This document shows, one piece after another, positions 1 to 11,060 of a stretch of 64,000 nt of DNA. This DNA comes from Peromyscus leucopus (taxonomy: Eukaryota > Chordata > Mammalia > Rodentia > Cricetidae): positions 7,595,072 through 7,659,071 of the forward strand of contig NC_051082.1 of the NCBI RefSeq assembly GCF_004664715.2, in the 5' to 3' direction. The first letter of the stretch is position 1; the number at the start of each line of letters is the position of its first letter. The position numbers and the translations under genes were made by a program. The notes under the pieces were generated by a model that did no database searches, was not told where the DNA came from, and was given only the letters and a program-made list of their open reading frames with translations.

Positions 1-569
1 GTTTGTATGCTGATGAAGAAAAAGTGACTCCTAGTGACTGAGGCACTGTACAGTCTGATTTCCTGAAGTCAAGTACAGCCTGTCCTAATGGGGCCACTGA
101 GGAGCTGAAGTGACTGAGCACATAGCCAAGGCTCACATCAGTGCCATATGGGTAGGCTAGGCACGTAGGGGCTCAGTTGGCAATACATTACTTTTGCTAC
201 TAATTGACAAGAGAGATTACACTAATGAATCCTCTCCATTTCCGGAATTAAGATTGCCTTCACTGTTCAACTGCAAAATCAATACATCAGCGTAGAGACA
301 TACAAAAGCTTTAAAAGATAGAGAAAATTTTCTAAATGAGAGGATTCCATTGTAATTTTTGTATGTGAGTTACTATAGCTAAAAGATAACTATGCCAATC
401 AGAAGCAGACTTTGTTGGCCACAGAAGTATAAAGAAGGGAGAACTCCAGAGAGAGATTGGTTTGCTCCCAAGAGAGAGAATGCTAGCTGGGTCACTCAGC
501 TGGGTGATTACTTCGTTTTGCAAAGAGTCCCTGGAAAGGCTTCTCTGGAGACTTGTGCCTAAAGACCTA
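1..569. other. Unassigned non-coding sequence
   Basis: I see no repeat family, exon or RNA gene here. The sequence is non-repetitive and moderately AT-rich, ending at the target-site duplication of the solo LTR. Confidence 0.4.
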
Positions 570-575
570 GTCTTT

Positions 576-1061
576 TGTGATGATATTGTGTCCCCAATAT
601 ATTGTGCACCTTAATAAACTTATCTGGGGTCAGAGAACAGAATAGCCACTAGATAGACATAGAGGCCAGATAATGGTGGCACACACATCTTTAATCCTAT
701 CACTTAGGAGGCAGAGATCTATCCGAATCTCTGTGAGTTCAAGGCCACACTGGAAACAGCCAGGCATGGTAAACACACATCTTTAACCCCAAGGAAGTGA
801 TGGCAGGAAACAGAAAGGTGTATAAGGCATGAGGACCAGGAACTGGAGGCTTTTAAGCTTTTAGCTTTTAGTAGCAGTTCAGCTGAGATCCATTCAGGTG
901 AGGACTCAGAGGCTTCCAGTTTGAGGAAACAGGATCGGCTGAGAAGTTGGCGAGGTGAGGTAACTATGGCTTGTTCTTCTGTCTCTCTGATCTTTCAGGA
1001 TTTACCCAATAGCTGGCACTGAGCTTTTCTATTAATAAGACCTTTTAAGATTCGTGTTACA
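576..1061. mobile_element. Solo LTR of a class II-like endogenous retrovirus
   Basis: The element begins TGTGATGATATTG and ends GTGTTACA, so it has the TG...CA ends of an LTR. A perfect 6-bp direct repeat, GTCTTT, flanks it at 570-575 and 1062-1067, which fits the duplication made by ERVK-type integrases. No internal retroviral sequence adjoins it, so it is a solo LTR left by LTR-LTR recombination. The body carries two B1-like starts in tandem (about 662-760 and 760-815), so the LTR lineage captured SINE sequence. I know this repeat as common in cricetid genomes, but the family name and transcriptional orientation are not settled here. Confidence 0.8.
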
Positions 1062-1067
1062 GTCTTT

Positions 1068-1820
1068 GATTTTTTTTGTTTTTACTTTCTCTTTTATTGG
1101 TCATCTGATAGTCCTCTGCAGTTATTCTCCAACCTTATGCAATGCAGAGCCAGATGGTCTAATTCTTTTCTTGGGAACTTGGGCTTCAGTTTCCTCTGAT
1201 TTCTTTAACATCTAAGTTGCCTTTGCATTTGACTACATTTTTTAAAGGAACTCTTGGATACTAAGAGTCAGTGCTTATTGCTGACATTAACACATAGTTT
1301 CAACCATATGAAATTGTCATATTTTGTGGGTTAAAAATGGTCCACCATTGGAAAAATCACATGGTTTAATTGAAAACTTGGGCAGCCAAACTTTAGACAC
1401 CTGGTTGTATATGGTATGATTCAGCCACTGCCTCAGCTTGGCTGGCCACAGTTAGCCGGTGAGAATTCTTTTGACAACCAGCCAAGTACAAAGCCCTGGG
1501 CTGTCTCCTTACAACAATCGAGGATAAGGGGACACATGCGGCCCTTGTAGCGTCTACAGCTGGTTGAGAGGCTAATGCAAGTGTGGCTGTTGTTTTTGCC
1601 AGGTGCAAATTGACTCAGCTTCCTCAAGGTCATGGAAATAAATCCACCCTACAGGCTCAGCTGGCTCTATGTTCCAAACCCTTTCTATAGAAAAGCCAAA
1701 CCATAACCAATCTCTCTCCCCTTAAGCTAGATATTCTTTTCTTCACTATGGGTCTACAGTCTACATTAAAATCTCTCTTTCTCTCTCAATCTGTATCTGT
1801 CTCCCCACCCCACCCCACCC
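1068..1820. other. Unassigned non-coding sequence
   Basis: No recognised repeat or exon. A C-rich CCCCACCCC stretch lies just before the GT array. Confidence 0.35.
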
Positions 1821-1822
1821 GT

Positions 1823-1823
<1 letters not shown>

Positions 1824-1874
<51 letters not shown>
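1824..1874 (+). repeat. (GT)n microsatellite, left half
   Basis: An almost uninterrupted GT tract of about 25 units. It directly abuts the start of the ERVL-like repeat, and a matching GT tract abuts the other end of that repeat. Confidence 0.95.
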
Positions 1875-1877
<3 letters not shown>

Positions 1878-2288
1878 AATAGTTTTATGTCAACTTCATA
1901 TAAGCTGAAGTCATCTGAGAGGAGGGAACCTCAGTTAAGAAAATGCCTCTGTAAGATCTGGCTGTAGCCAACCTGTAGGGCATTTTCTTAATCAGTGATT
2001 GGTGGGAGAGGATCAGCCTATTGTGGGTGGTGCCATTCCTGGGCTGGTGGTCCTGGGTTCTATAAGAAAGCAGGCTGAGCAAGCCATGGGGATCAAGTCA
2101 GTAAGCAGGACTTCTTCATGTCCTCTGCATCAGGTCCTGCCTCCAGGTTCCTGCCCTGCTTAGCTTTGTCCTGACTTCTTTGATGATGAACTGTGATGTG
2201 GAAGCACAAGCTGAGTAAACCATTTCCTCCCCAACTTGCTGTTTGGTCGTGGTGGTGTTTCATCAAAGCAATAGAAACTCTAACTAAG
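1871..2288 (+). mobile_element. ERVL/MLT2-like rodent LTR, nearly full length
   Basis: The start (TGTGCTGAATAGTTTTATGTC) and the end (AGAAACTCTAACTAAG) match a very common rodent interspersed repeat with LTR-like ends. The inner part with CTATAAGAAAGCAGGCTGAG and the late GAGTAAACC polyadenylation-like segment are in the expected order. Its layout parallels mammalian MLT2 (ERVL) LTRs, but I am not sure of the RepeatMasker name. A more diverged copy lies at 60192-60545. Confidence 0.65.

Positions 2289-2338
<50 letters not shown>
2289..2338 (+). repeat. (GT)n microsatellite, right half
   Basis: A GT tract with one GC interruption near its start. It begins exactly where the ERVL-like element ends. 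Confidence 0.95.
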
Positions 2339-2340
<2 letters not shown>

Positions 2341-2789
2341 CCTCAAAAGCCTATAAAAGCTTATTTCTTTGTATGAATCCCTTCTCTTTTAAGGGACTTG
2401 AATGAATTCTGCCTTCTTTCTTAGTCACACTGTTACACAGCTATTTAGCAAGACCATTTATGGCATGAAGATAGAAGAAGAGAACACCAGTGGACTATTA
2501 TGATCCCACCGAGACAGCCATGTCTGTTTTAGATGCTTGTATCAGGCTGTTTTTCCTTAATATCACTAATTCTAACATCAGTTTCCAGTCTGCTTTGATA
2601 ACCTTTTTGCTCTCAAGTTTCTTATGCAAGTAGGCCTAAGTGAAAAGATGTCCTGATACACAGTCTTATAAGTGTACTGGCTTCTGTAACATCTGTTTCT
2701 TATATCAAGTTAGGAAACTTGATTTGGGATAAATGTCAGTCTTATGAGGGCAGGTCATATAAATTTCTGTTTTTGAAAGGATGCCTCTG
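2339..2789. other. Unassigned non-coding sequence
   Basis: AT-rich sequence with no recognised repeat or coding potential. Confidence 0.35.
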
Positions 2790-3115
2790 CTTATGGTATT
2801 CTGCCTGTACTGGTCAGACTTTACATCATTGTGGCAATGTAGCTGACATAACTTAAGGGAGAAAGGATGTATTTATCTCAGGGTTTCAGAGGTATAGTCT
2901 GTGAACTGTGTTGATTTTGAGCCTGTAGACAGACATCATGGCGGCAGGTATGTGTGGCAGAGGCTATCAACTTCATGGAAGGCAGGAAGAGAAGTGCACA
3001 GGGCAAGGTGCTGCCTTCAGAGACATGACCCAGTGACCTGTTTCCTAGTTAGGATCCCCATGCTAAGGTCTCTAAATTGCCAAGGTGGGCACTGACCCTT
3101 TAATACATGAAGCTC
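2790..3115 (-). mobile_element. Old LTR-like rodent repeat, antisense
   Basis: The order of landmarks (GTATTTATCTCAGGGTTTCAGAGG, then CATCATGGCGGCAGG, then GACATGACCCAGTGACCTG) matches a widespread MaLR/ERVL-like repeat read from its reverse strand. Diverged members of the same group lie near 47.3-47.8, 54.5-54.8 and 55.1-55.4 kb. The exact family name is uncertain. Confidence 0.45.
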
Positions 3116-3196
3116 TTGAGTGTACACTTCCTATCCAAATGATACCATCACCACCAATCTGATTGTTAATCCTGCAGGCAAAGGCGACAATGAAGA

Positions 3197-3250
3197 CAAA
3201 AAAAACAAACAAACAAACAAACAAACAAACAAACAACAACAACAACAAAA
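3197..3250 (+). repeat. (CAAA)n/(CAA)n simple repeat
   Basis: A-rich tract turning from CAAA units to CAA units. It may be the remodelled tail of a retroposon, although no SINE body is evident just upstream. Confidence 0.9.
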
Positions 3251-4109
3251 ACCCAAGCAAACTCTCACCAAAAGAAAGAATAGATTCAGGAAGTTTGTTA
3301 AACTGCAGGTCCTGTTTGTAATTTCCTATCAGCCAAGCCCATTTGCATCAGTCTTCATCAGAGCAGTGTAAGCTCCATTGTTATGAGCAACACTTTCTCT
3401 TGTAGGGGAAGAGGCTATATCCTAGGTGCCAGAGGGAGCTACTCAATTTTGTGTACCTTAAGCGTGTCTCATAACAACCAATTCAAATAATTGAGACAGT
3501 TGCATTCTTGTTTCAAGCCTGTATTCAAGAAGCAACCTATAAGTAACATTGACTGCATCATCCTGCCGCAGTCCCCTAGCTAACATCAATCACATTCGGT
3601 ATACTTAAAAAACAAGTCTTTGCCAATACATGATTTGAAGAATTACCCCAAGCCTATTTGTTTACAATTGTTGGCTCTACTAAAATGACCTCCTGAAGCT
3701 AATCACCTGGAAAACATTACAGATTTCTTGCTGAGGAAATCAGTCTTTCCAAATGCATTTTCCAGTATAGCCTTTGGTCTCCCTCTTGCCTCTGGTTTTG
3801 CAGTATCTGGAGAAAGCCTAAAGCATGCCTCTCTAAATGTCAAAGTCATTTATCTCCACCAGCTCTCGGGTTCTAAATCCTAGCTCTTCTACTGATGGGT
3901 AGCATAGGGATAGGAGTCTCATCTTTCTCAGTACTGTCTCCATTGATGGAGAGTCAAAGCTGTCTGAAGATGCTACAGCATACTGTGTTTTGTCTTGTAT
4001 CTGTGATGTGTAAGTGTCCTTGAACTCCTGATAATGTTTTCCCCATTTGAAAGCTGACTCACTGCTCTTACCCATTGATTTACTGGGATCTCTACATATT
4101 CCTTTTTAT
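3251..4109. other. Unassigned non-coding sequence
   Basis: AT-rich sequence with no repeat, exon or RNA gene that I can identify. Confidence 0.35.
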
Positions 4110-4404
4110 GTATGTGATACATATGCTGTGTTCTTATGTACGCATGCGCATGAGAGGCCAGAGGTTTTTCTTCAATTGCTCTACCTTGTTTTCTGAGACA
4201 AGGTCCTTCACAGGACCCAAAGTTAACTGATTTAGATAGACTGGTTGGCCTGCAAACTTCAAGGATTTGCTTGTCTCCCCCTTCCCAGGCAGAGATGACC
4301 AATGCATACTACCATCCTAAACTCCTTGTGTGGGTGTGGGGATATAACTAAGGTCCTCATGCTTGCATTACAAGCATTTTACTGGCTGAGTTCTCTCCCC
4401 AGCC
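4110..4404 (-). mobile_element. B4 SINE, antisense
   Basis: Read on the reverse strand, it opens with GGCTGGGGAGAGAACTCAGCC, a tRNA-derived promoter head. The middle has the CAGGCCAACCAGTCTATC block typical of B4, followed by the B1-like segment ending near CTTGTCTCAG. It is moderately diverged. Confidence 0.75.
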
Positions 4405-5387
4405 CTCTTTAAATAATGTAAATTATCGTGCCTTAAACGTCCATACATACTTTTTGAATATATAGTACCTTATGAAACATAAGCTATGGTTTGCTTCAGA
4501 ATAGTGCTACATTGTTCCCTTCTGTTTATTTTTGTTCCTTTCCCTTACTCCATCCTGGTGGGTGTTTTTATATTTATTTCTCATGGTTTGAAAGCTTTTG
4601 ACCCATTCTGGTTTCCTGATTCTCATCAATAGCCACCTTTCTCACTTAGGGGACATAATCCCTGGACCCTATCTTTCCTTTTCTCCACTACTAAGGCCCC
4701 TTCCACAGGCACACAAGAGATCTCTCTACTCTCCAAGCTTGAACACAAACCTTTCATATTTCTTACAGTTCAGTGCTTTCTTTGTCTTATTAATTGCTTT
4801 ATTCTTTTAGTCAGTTTAAAACATCATTTGCACCCATCCCCACTAATTGGTATATTTATTGATTCCAGACTCACCTGTGCTTTCTCTGGCACTAGATTCC
4901 TTAACAGACCTTTTGACAGATTTTTAATTTTCATTTTCTCAGCACCCATTCCACTCTCAGCTCCCCGGAAATTGAAGTTTGATTCTGCTTCCCTCCCAAG
5001 GTAGTTATTCCCAGGGCACTAATGACTTTTTAATCAAATAATCTATTATAAGTATTTGCCGTCCTTTTTCCTTTGTGGTCCTACATAAATACACAGTCTA
5101 AGTACCTTTCTCTCTCCCATGCCTTCTGTGCCACAGTTCCTTCTTGCTTTTCTTTCTCCTTCCTTAAATATCTCCCTTACACAATAACGCAGACACCCAG
5201 CATGAGACCATTTTGTGAATCTCCGAATTCCAGGATGGATGCTCTGATGTCCTAGCTCTTCCCTCTTTTCCTTCCATATACATACTTTAGATAGCCATCT
5301 TTTCCAGTGGATGGAATATTATACGTTTGGCATATGTAATATACATTGCATTGAAAAGAAGAATACAACACAAAGTATAAATCATGG
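4405..5387. other. Unassigned pyrimidine-biased sequence
   Basis: The plus strand is rich in T and C. It could be a decayed LINE or LTR, but I cannot match it to a family. No convincing exon. Confidence 0.3.
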
Positions 5388-5426
5388 GCTGTGGAGATGG
5401 CTCAGGATAGGTACAATGCTTGCTGT
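5388..5426 (+). mobile_element. Head of a tRNA-derived SINE cut by the assembly gap
   Basis: GGCTGTGGAGATGGCTCAGG is the start of a B2/B3/B4-type SINE (box A region). The sequence then enters the N run, so the SINE body is probably inside the gap. Confidence 0.65.
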
Positions 5427-5926
5427 NNNNNNNNNNNNNNNNNNNNNNNNNNNNNNNNNNNNNNNNNNNNNNNNNNNNNNNNNNNNNNNNNNNNNNNNNN
5501 NNNNNNNNNNNNNNNNNNNNNNNNNNNNNNNNNNNNNNNNNNNNNNNNNNNNNNNNNNNNNNNNNNNNNNNNNNNNNNNNNNNNNNNNNNNNNNNNNNNN
5601 NNNNNNNNNNNNNNNNNNNNNNNNNNNNNNNNNNNNNNNNNNNNNNNNNNNNNNNNNNNNNNNNNNNNNNNNNNNNNNNNNNNNNNNNNNNNNNNNNNNN
5701 NNNNNNNNNNNNNNNNNNNNNNNNNNNNNNNNNNNNNNNNNNNNNNNNNNNNNNNNNNNNNNNNNNNNNNNNNNNNNNNNNNNNNNNNNNNNNNNNNNNN
5801 NNNNNNNNNNNNNNNNNNNNNNNNNNNNNNNNNNNNNNNNNNNNNNNNNNNNNNNNNNNNNNNNNNNNNNNNNNNNNNNNNNNNNNNNNNNNNNNNNNNN
5901 NNNNNNNNNNNNNNNNNNNNNNNNNN
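5427..5926. other. Assembly gap, 500 N
   Basis: Exactly 500 undetermined bases, a round number typical of a placeholder. The true length is unknown. Frames that read through it are meaningless. Confidence 0.99.
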
Positions 5927-5959
5927 CTGTGATCCTCCCTGTCTGACCCCAGGCCCTCT

Positions 5960-6420
5960 GGGCGGAACATTCAGCGGGGGTTGTGGTTGCACGTCAGGAC
6001 ACACCCCAATACGGAGCGTTATGTTGGGTGGTAAGGTTGGTGGGCAGAATGCTCCCAGAACAGATCGAAAGCACTTCGTGGTGAGAATACACTGCCATTT
6101 CAAATGAGGTAATCAGAGGTGACATTCCAGCATCTGCTTGAATGGCAGTAGGATACTAAGTCCCGAGCATGCCAGGGAGAATGTAACAGGCAGGGGGTAC
6201 AGCCAGTGCAAAGGTCCCGAGGTTGGAACATGCCAGAGACTGAGGACCAGCGGTGAGCTGGAGTTGACTGAGCCAGGGGTGAACAGGGGGATGATGTCAG
6301 TCAGACCGGGAGGGGCCAGCTCACGGAAGTCTGCAGAGCCATGGCTGGGAGCTGGATTTTCATTTCAGTAAGATGGTGGGTTCTGAGCCAAGGAACCATG
6401 GTGTGACTCGGGTGTTAAAA
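5960..6420 (-). mobile_element. L2 LINE fragment, antisense
   Basis: Blocks such as CAGCCAGTGCAAAGGTCCCGAGG, AATGAGGTAATCAGAGGTGACATT (plus strand) and the following GAGC-rich segment match the complement of the L2 3' region in the expected order. It is old and diverged. Confidence 0.5.
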
Positions 6421-7387
6421 ATCTCTTGGGCACTCGCTCAGGGGAGACAGCAAGGGATCTGGTTAGATCCACGGTGAGCCGAGAGGGAGGCTGGTGGCAG
6501 AGCTGGTGCAGGGTGGGCATCATGATCAGCAGGGGCCGGACTCTCAGACAGCCAAGGTGGAGTCAGCATCGACAGGGTTGGCACATGGCTTGGCCATGAA
6601 AGAGAGAGAAGAGCACCCCCAAAGTATGTGACCTGAGCTGCGAGGAGGATGGAGCTGTCTCTCACTGAGCTGGGGGAGGAGTATGTGCTCTGGAGTTCAG
6701 TCTCAGAGATAATACTTTTCATTAGGATATATTAATCACATACCACGCCGGGTTTCATCACGGCATTTTCATACATGTCTATAATGTATTTTGATCATGC
6801 TCATCCCCATCGCCACCTCTCACTCCCTCCTGACACTCTTCCCTCTTCTCAACCAACTGCTTCTCTACTTTCCTATCTTTTTATTTACTTACTTTGGTGA
6901 CCCAGTGAGTTTCATTATGGTTGCTTACAGACAGATGCGTGGACACCTTGCCAGTCACTACCCTACTCAAGAACATCTCTCTCCCTTCCCTGGCTACTGC
7001 TAATGGCTCATGGGCCCTCAGGGAGGGGTGGGGCCTCACAAGCCAGTTCCCAAAGTGTTAATTTGAGATGCTAGCTAGAAACCCTCACAGGGCTGGTCAG
7101 CGGGCAGTAGGCTACAGGAGCCTGGGCTTTGGTGAACCCATAGGAACAAGAAACGCATCTGAGAGATGCTGGCATCCAGTACAGTAAAAGTCAGGGTCAG
7201 GACCATCTGGGGTAAGATGGAGTACCAGGCTAGACTGGTGGGGCTGGACAGGGAGGCAGCTCTGAGGTCCTTGTCCCAGGGGAGTTTGAGGTAATAAGAT
7301 GGCTCAGTAGGAGTGCTCCAGCCTGATGGACTGGCTCCTAAGACATGCTCATGAAGTGCAGAAAGGTCCAGTTCTCCCATTTAGATG
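6421..7387. other. Unassigned non-coding sequence
   Basis: No repeat family recognised. Open frames on either strand are below 105 codons and show no domain. Confidence 0.3.
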
Positions 7388-7419
7388 CATTCATTCATTC
7401 ATTCATTCATTCATTCATC
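7388..7419 (+). repeat. (ATTC)n microsatellite
   Basis: About eight ATTC units in a row. Confidence 0.95.
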
Positions 7420-7421
7420 AC

Positions 7422-8886
7422 TTCATTAGCTCCTCACCCTCTCACTTTCCAGCTAAGCATCATTTTACATGAGTCCTTCCCTTAAGTTTGAAGTCTAGCA
7501 GGAGGGACGGGACCAGGGCATATCACATATTATTCCAGAGAAGTGAAAAACATCTGAGGATAAAAGAACGCGGGGAGGAGAGATGTCTGTCCGTAGGAAG
7601 CACAGCCAACCGGGTGCAGGAGGCTGAGTCTGGTCCAGGAGGATGTGAAGAGCTGCAGACAAGAATTGACAGATAACCGGCCTGATCACCCACCAGCCGG
7701 GTGACCTCGGCCCAGTCCCCTCCTTTCCTTCCGAAAGGCAGTCACCTGGCAGAGCTGCTGTGGGGAAGGAAAGAGACAGCATGTACCCAGAGCTTAGACA
7801 GTGCCTGGCACTTGGCGGCACTTCCAAGGTTGCCCCTGGCCCGCAACCCCCCCCCCGCCCCCGCAAAGAGCCTGAGGTGGGGAGCTCTGGGCAGAGGAGG
7901 AGAGGGAGTACAGTTGGGGTGCCCTCAAGGGTCTGTTGCGAAGCTTCTACCCTGAGAGTTAGCTTTGGTGGCTACCCGGATGAATGGCTGCTTCAGTACC
8001 TGTCAATAGCATGTCCCCACCCACATTGTGACCTGGCTTCTTCCTTAGTAATCCAAGGATGGAACTGTCCCTCTCTCTCTATTCAGAGACACACATCACT
8101 GGACTCTTCTGGGAGCTCCTGCAGGCAGAGGAATCCTGAGATACACACACACACACACATGCACACATGTCCATGTACACCACACACCTTCCTCCCTACT
8201 CACTCCTGATGCCCAAGGCTACATGCAGTTTGGGGACAACATTCTTAACAAGCAGAGAGTAAGCAGCTGCAGAAATCCACAGAGAGGGCCGAGCGGACAA
8301 GTCACAAATCTCGATGGCAGGCGGCAAGCAGCGAGCGGATGAGCTCCTGAGGTCTGGGCTCGTTAGTTTTGAAATAACACAGCAGAGAACTGAGATAAAG
8401 AGTTTCCATGGGGGCAGCTGTCAGATACCTCGTCTCACATTGCTGGAGCCACTGGAGGGGCTGTTGGTCCATCTATCTGGGTTAACTGTATTCCTGGATC
8501 CCAGGGTTAGCATTTGTCCCTGCAGGACACTGAGCCGAAGCATGGATAAGCTGTAGTCTGGGGGGAACAAGTGTTGAGGGCAGGGCACTCGGAAGGTCAA
8601 GGGCAAAGCTGAGACCTTCATCTCTGCAGCTGGAGTAAGTGCAGATGGTTGGCCAGACTCCTGATTCTCAATACCATGTAAAGAGAATCAACATGTTGTC
8701 TGCAAATTCCCCATGGATGCTCATTTCCAAGAGGTTCTGTCCAACTCTAGAGGCATGGCAACCTACAGCCAGTGACTTCCTGATGGCACTGTACCCAAGA
8801 CCTACTCCTTTGCTTCAAGGCAGTGCCCATGGGACATGCTTAGGACATTTCATGGACACTCAGTAAATGATTGATGTTATTTTTTA
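7422..8886. other. Unassigned, relatively GC-rich sequence
   Basis: This stretch holds a C run interrupted by G (7847-7862) and a short (CA)n at 8142-8159. The overlapping open frames on both strands have composition typical of chance frames, and I find no splice-flanked exon. Confidence 0.35.
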
Positions 8887-9330
8887 TTCGCTTGCTTGCT
8901 TGTTTGTTTGTTTGTGTGGTGGTGGTGGTGGTGGTGGTGGTGGTGGTGGTGGTGGTGGTGGTGAAGATAATGGTAAGGATAGTGATGGTGGTGATAATGA
9001 TGGTGGAGACAGTGGTGATGATGGTGGTGAAAATAACGGTGAGGATAGTAATGGTGATGGTAATGACGATGGCGATGGTGGTGGGGAAGATACTGGTGAA
9101 GATAATGATGATGGTGGTAACGATAATGATGGTGATGATATCGGTGGGTGATTGTGGTGATGATGGTGATGGTGACAGTGATGGTTGTGATGATGATGGT
9201 GATGATGATGACGGTGGTGATGGTGGTGATGATGGTGGTGATGGTGGTGATGGTGATGATGTAATGATGATGGTGGTCGTGCTGGTGATGATGGTGATGA
9301 TGATGATGGTGATGGTGGTGATGGTGGTGC
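8887..9330 (+). repeat. (CTTG/TTTG)n, pure (TGG)n and imperfect GGT/GAT array
   Basis: Short tetranucleotide units (8889-8914) lead into about 16 pure TGG units (8917-8963). Some 370 bp of interrupted TGG, GAT and TGATGG units follow. The interruptions make it a cryptically simple array. Its periodicity keeps several frames open on both strands, giving Asp/Gly-rich, Val/Met-rich and His-rich conceptual peptides that are not genes. Confidence 0.95.
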
Positions 9331-9822
9331 GGGTTACAATACTGATGCCAATTCTGACAGTGGTAACAATGGTTCCATGCCAACACCACCAATCAGGAGA
9401 AAGCTTTCAGAAGCTCTGGTACCAATCACCATCATGTTCTCAGATCACCCTTTCTCCCTTCTTAGGCTTACCCCAGAGGCCCCATCATTTGCCTCTACAG
9501 CCTTCTTCTCCCTGTGGGAGACAGGGAACTCTGGAGAAAGGCAACGTCTAGCTTTACATGACAGTAGCTGTTTCTTAATTCCAGCTCAGGCGTCAGTCCT
9601 TTCCCTTGTGGACATACATGGCTTCTCCACATCAACTTGGAAAATGCAGCTTTTGGCAAAGGTCTGCTTCTCCGTGGAGACGTTTATCAGCCTTTTAAAA
9701 GTCGAACCCATTACCTGAGAATCGTGAGTTTATTAGGGAAGTTTCTCTTTATTAGGTAGCCAGACTCGTGATTGCCTCTTACGGATTTTGATGGGCTTTT
9801 CTTGGCCCCAAAGGGAGTTCAG

Positions 9823-9823
<1 letters not shown>

Positions 9824-9872
<49 letters not shown>
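9824..9872 (+). repeat. (TG)n microsatellite
   Basis: About 24 uninterrupted TG units. Confidence 0.97.
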
Positions 9873-9875
<3 letters not shown>

Positions 9876-9994
9876 GGGACGCCTTAGGAGATCTCTCTAC
9901 CACACAGGTATGAACAGCTCTTAAAGCTCTGTGGTTTCTCAACTGATAACAGGGAGGCATTTAACAGTTAGGAGCCACTGGGAGCTTTGGGATC

Positions 9995-10195
9995 AAGCTG
10001 ACTAGAGCTTAGAGCTGGTGCTGCTGTTTTCAAGCTGTGATCTCAGATGAGCCCTTTTCTGTGTCTGGCAACGTGGTGATAATTACAGTATCTGGCTCTC
10101 GGAGAAGACACAGGCGGGATGCGTAAGACCTTTCCTGGTGTCGAGAAGGCACTCTGTCAGTGCTAGCTGTCACTGTGACTGCAATTATTCATTGT
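9995..10195 (+). mobile_element. MIR fragment
   Basis: The order 'GTGGTGATAATTACAGTATCTGG' then a GAAGGCACTCTGTCAGTGC-type end resembles the 3' half of MIR in sense orientation. Diverged. Confidence 0.45.
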
Positions 10196-10214
10196 AAACA
10201 GCTATTTTGGGGGA

Positions 10215-10380
10215 CGGGACTCTTGGAGTCTTCCTGCCTTTGCACAAGCCCATTCCTTTGCCTAGATCCCCCTCTCTCCCCGTCTCTGCCAGGGGAAGCC
10301 TCGCTCGCTCATCCTCCGAGGCTCAGGTCAGCCATCCCACCTGACTTCTCTCATGCTCCTCACTAGCTTTCTCCTACCAC
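10215..10380 (+). mobile_element. Possible L2 3' fragment
   Basis: CTTCCTGCCTTTGCACAAGC resembles the L2 'cctttgcacatgctgttcc' landmark, followed by a C-rich segment. Weak match. Confidence 0.3.
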
Positions 10381-10399
10381 ACTCTGGAACCACTAAGGT

Positions 10400-10545
10400 C
10401 ACAGCAGCATATGCTGCATGATGCTGGACAAGGCCACTTGAGTATTTAGCTCTCAGTTCCCTTGTTTTGGAGAGATGGGGATAATAATACATTATGTGTT
10501 TAGATGGTTATAGCAAACACACGCTTATTAGGCTGAGTACAACGT
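10400..10545 (+). mobile_element. MIR fragment
   Basis: A CAAGGCCACTTGA-type segment, then CTCAGTTCCC...GGAGATGGGGATAATAATAC, follows the MIR core in sense orientation. Confidence 0.55.
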
Positions 10546-10899
10546 CTTATCGTAATTATAACTGCAATTACGATCGAAAGAAGCTTGTTAAGTCCAATAC
10601 GAGAAAGAATTTCCGTGTGGTAAGGAGCCCCATGGTTCTCCTTTCTCATTCATCAGGTTTTGAGACAGCGTGACTTCCGGTTTGCCTGGAAGAGTTTGGG
10701 GAACCTGAAACACCCTGCCATGACCTCTGAAGAGCCTTTCCAGTGCTGGGACTTGGGAGAATCTGATCCTTCTTAGGCTCTGGAGTTACCCACATCTTTT
10801 TGCCCCTTTCTCACTACTTTTGGGGGTAACACCGTGGATCATTAGTCATCACTCCCAACTGTAGTGTCAGAGTGAAAGGTCTCCGTATTCAACAAGACC

Positions 10900-11060
10900 C
10901 TATTAAGAACCAAGCACTTCATCAGATATGTAAGACCCATCAGATCATTCAAATCCCCAAAGGTCTCAAGGGAGGTACAACAGGAGGCTCGGGAAGAGAT
11001 AGTGACTTGCCTGAGGATTCACGGTGAGTTGTGAGGAAACCTCGCACCCTCAAAGAACTA
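10900..11060 (-). mobile_element. MIR fragment, antisense
   Basis: AAGCACTTCATCAGATATG, then GAGATAGTGACTTGCCTGAGG, matches MIR read from the reverse strand. Confidence 0.5.

Noticed and set aside
576..1061. Provirus with coding capacity
   Set aside because: Only one LTR with a direct duplication on both sides; no gag, pol or env sequence is adjacent. The same holds for 15468-15856.
4598..5060. Possible LINE-derived fragment
   Set aside because: T/C-rich and vaguely LINE-like, but no ordered landmarks could be matched.
5287..6107. Five overlapping frames of 170-238 codons on both strands
   Set aside because: Most of each is a run of unknown residues from the 500-N gap.
8867..9551. Long open frames (94-226 codons) on both strands: Asp/Gly-rich, Val/Met-rich and His-rich peptides
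   Set aside because: They result from the TGG/GAT simple repeat; all frames stay open because of trinucleotide periodicity, and there is no domain or splice context.
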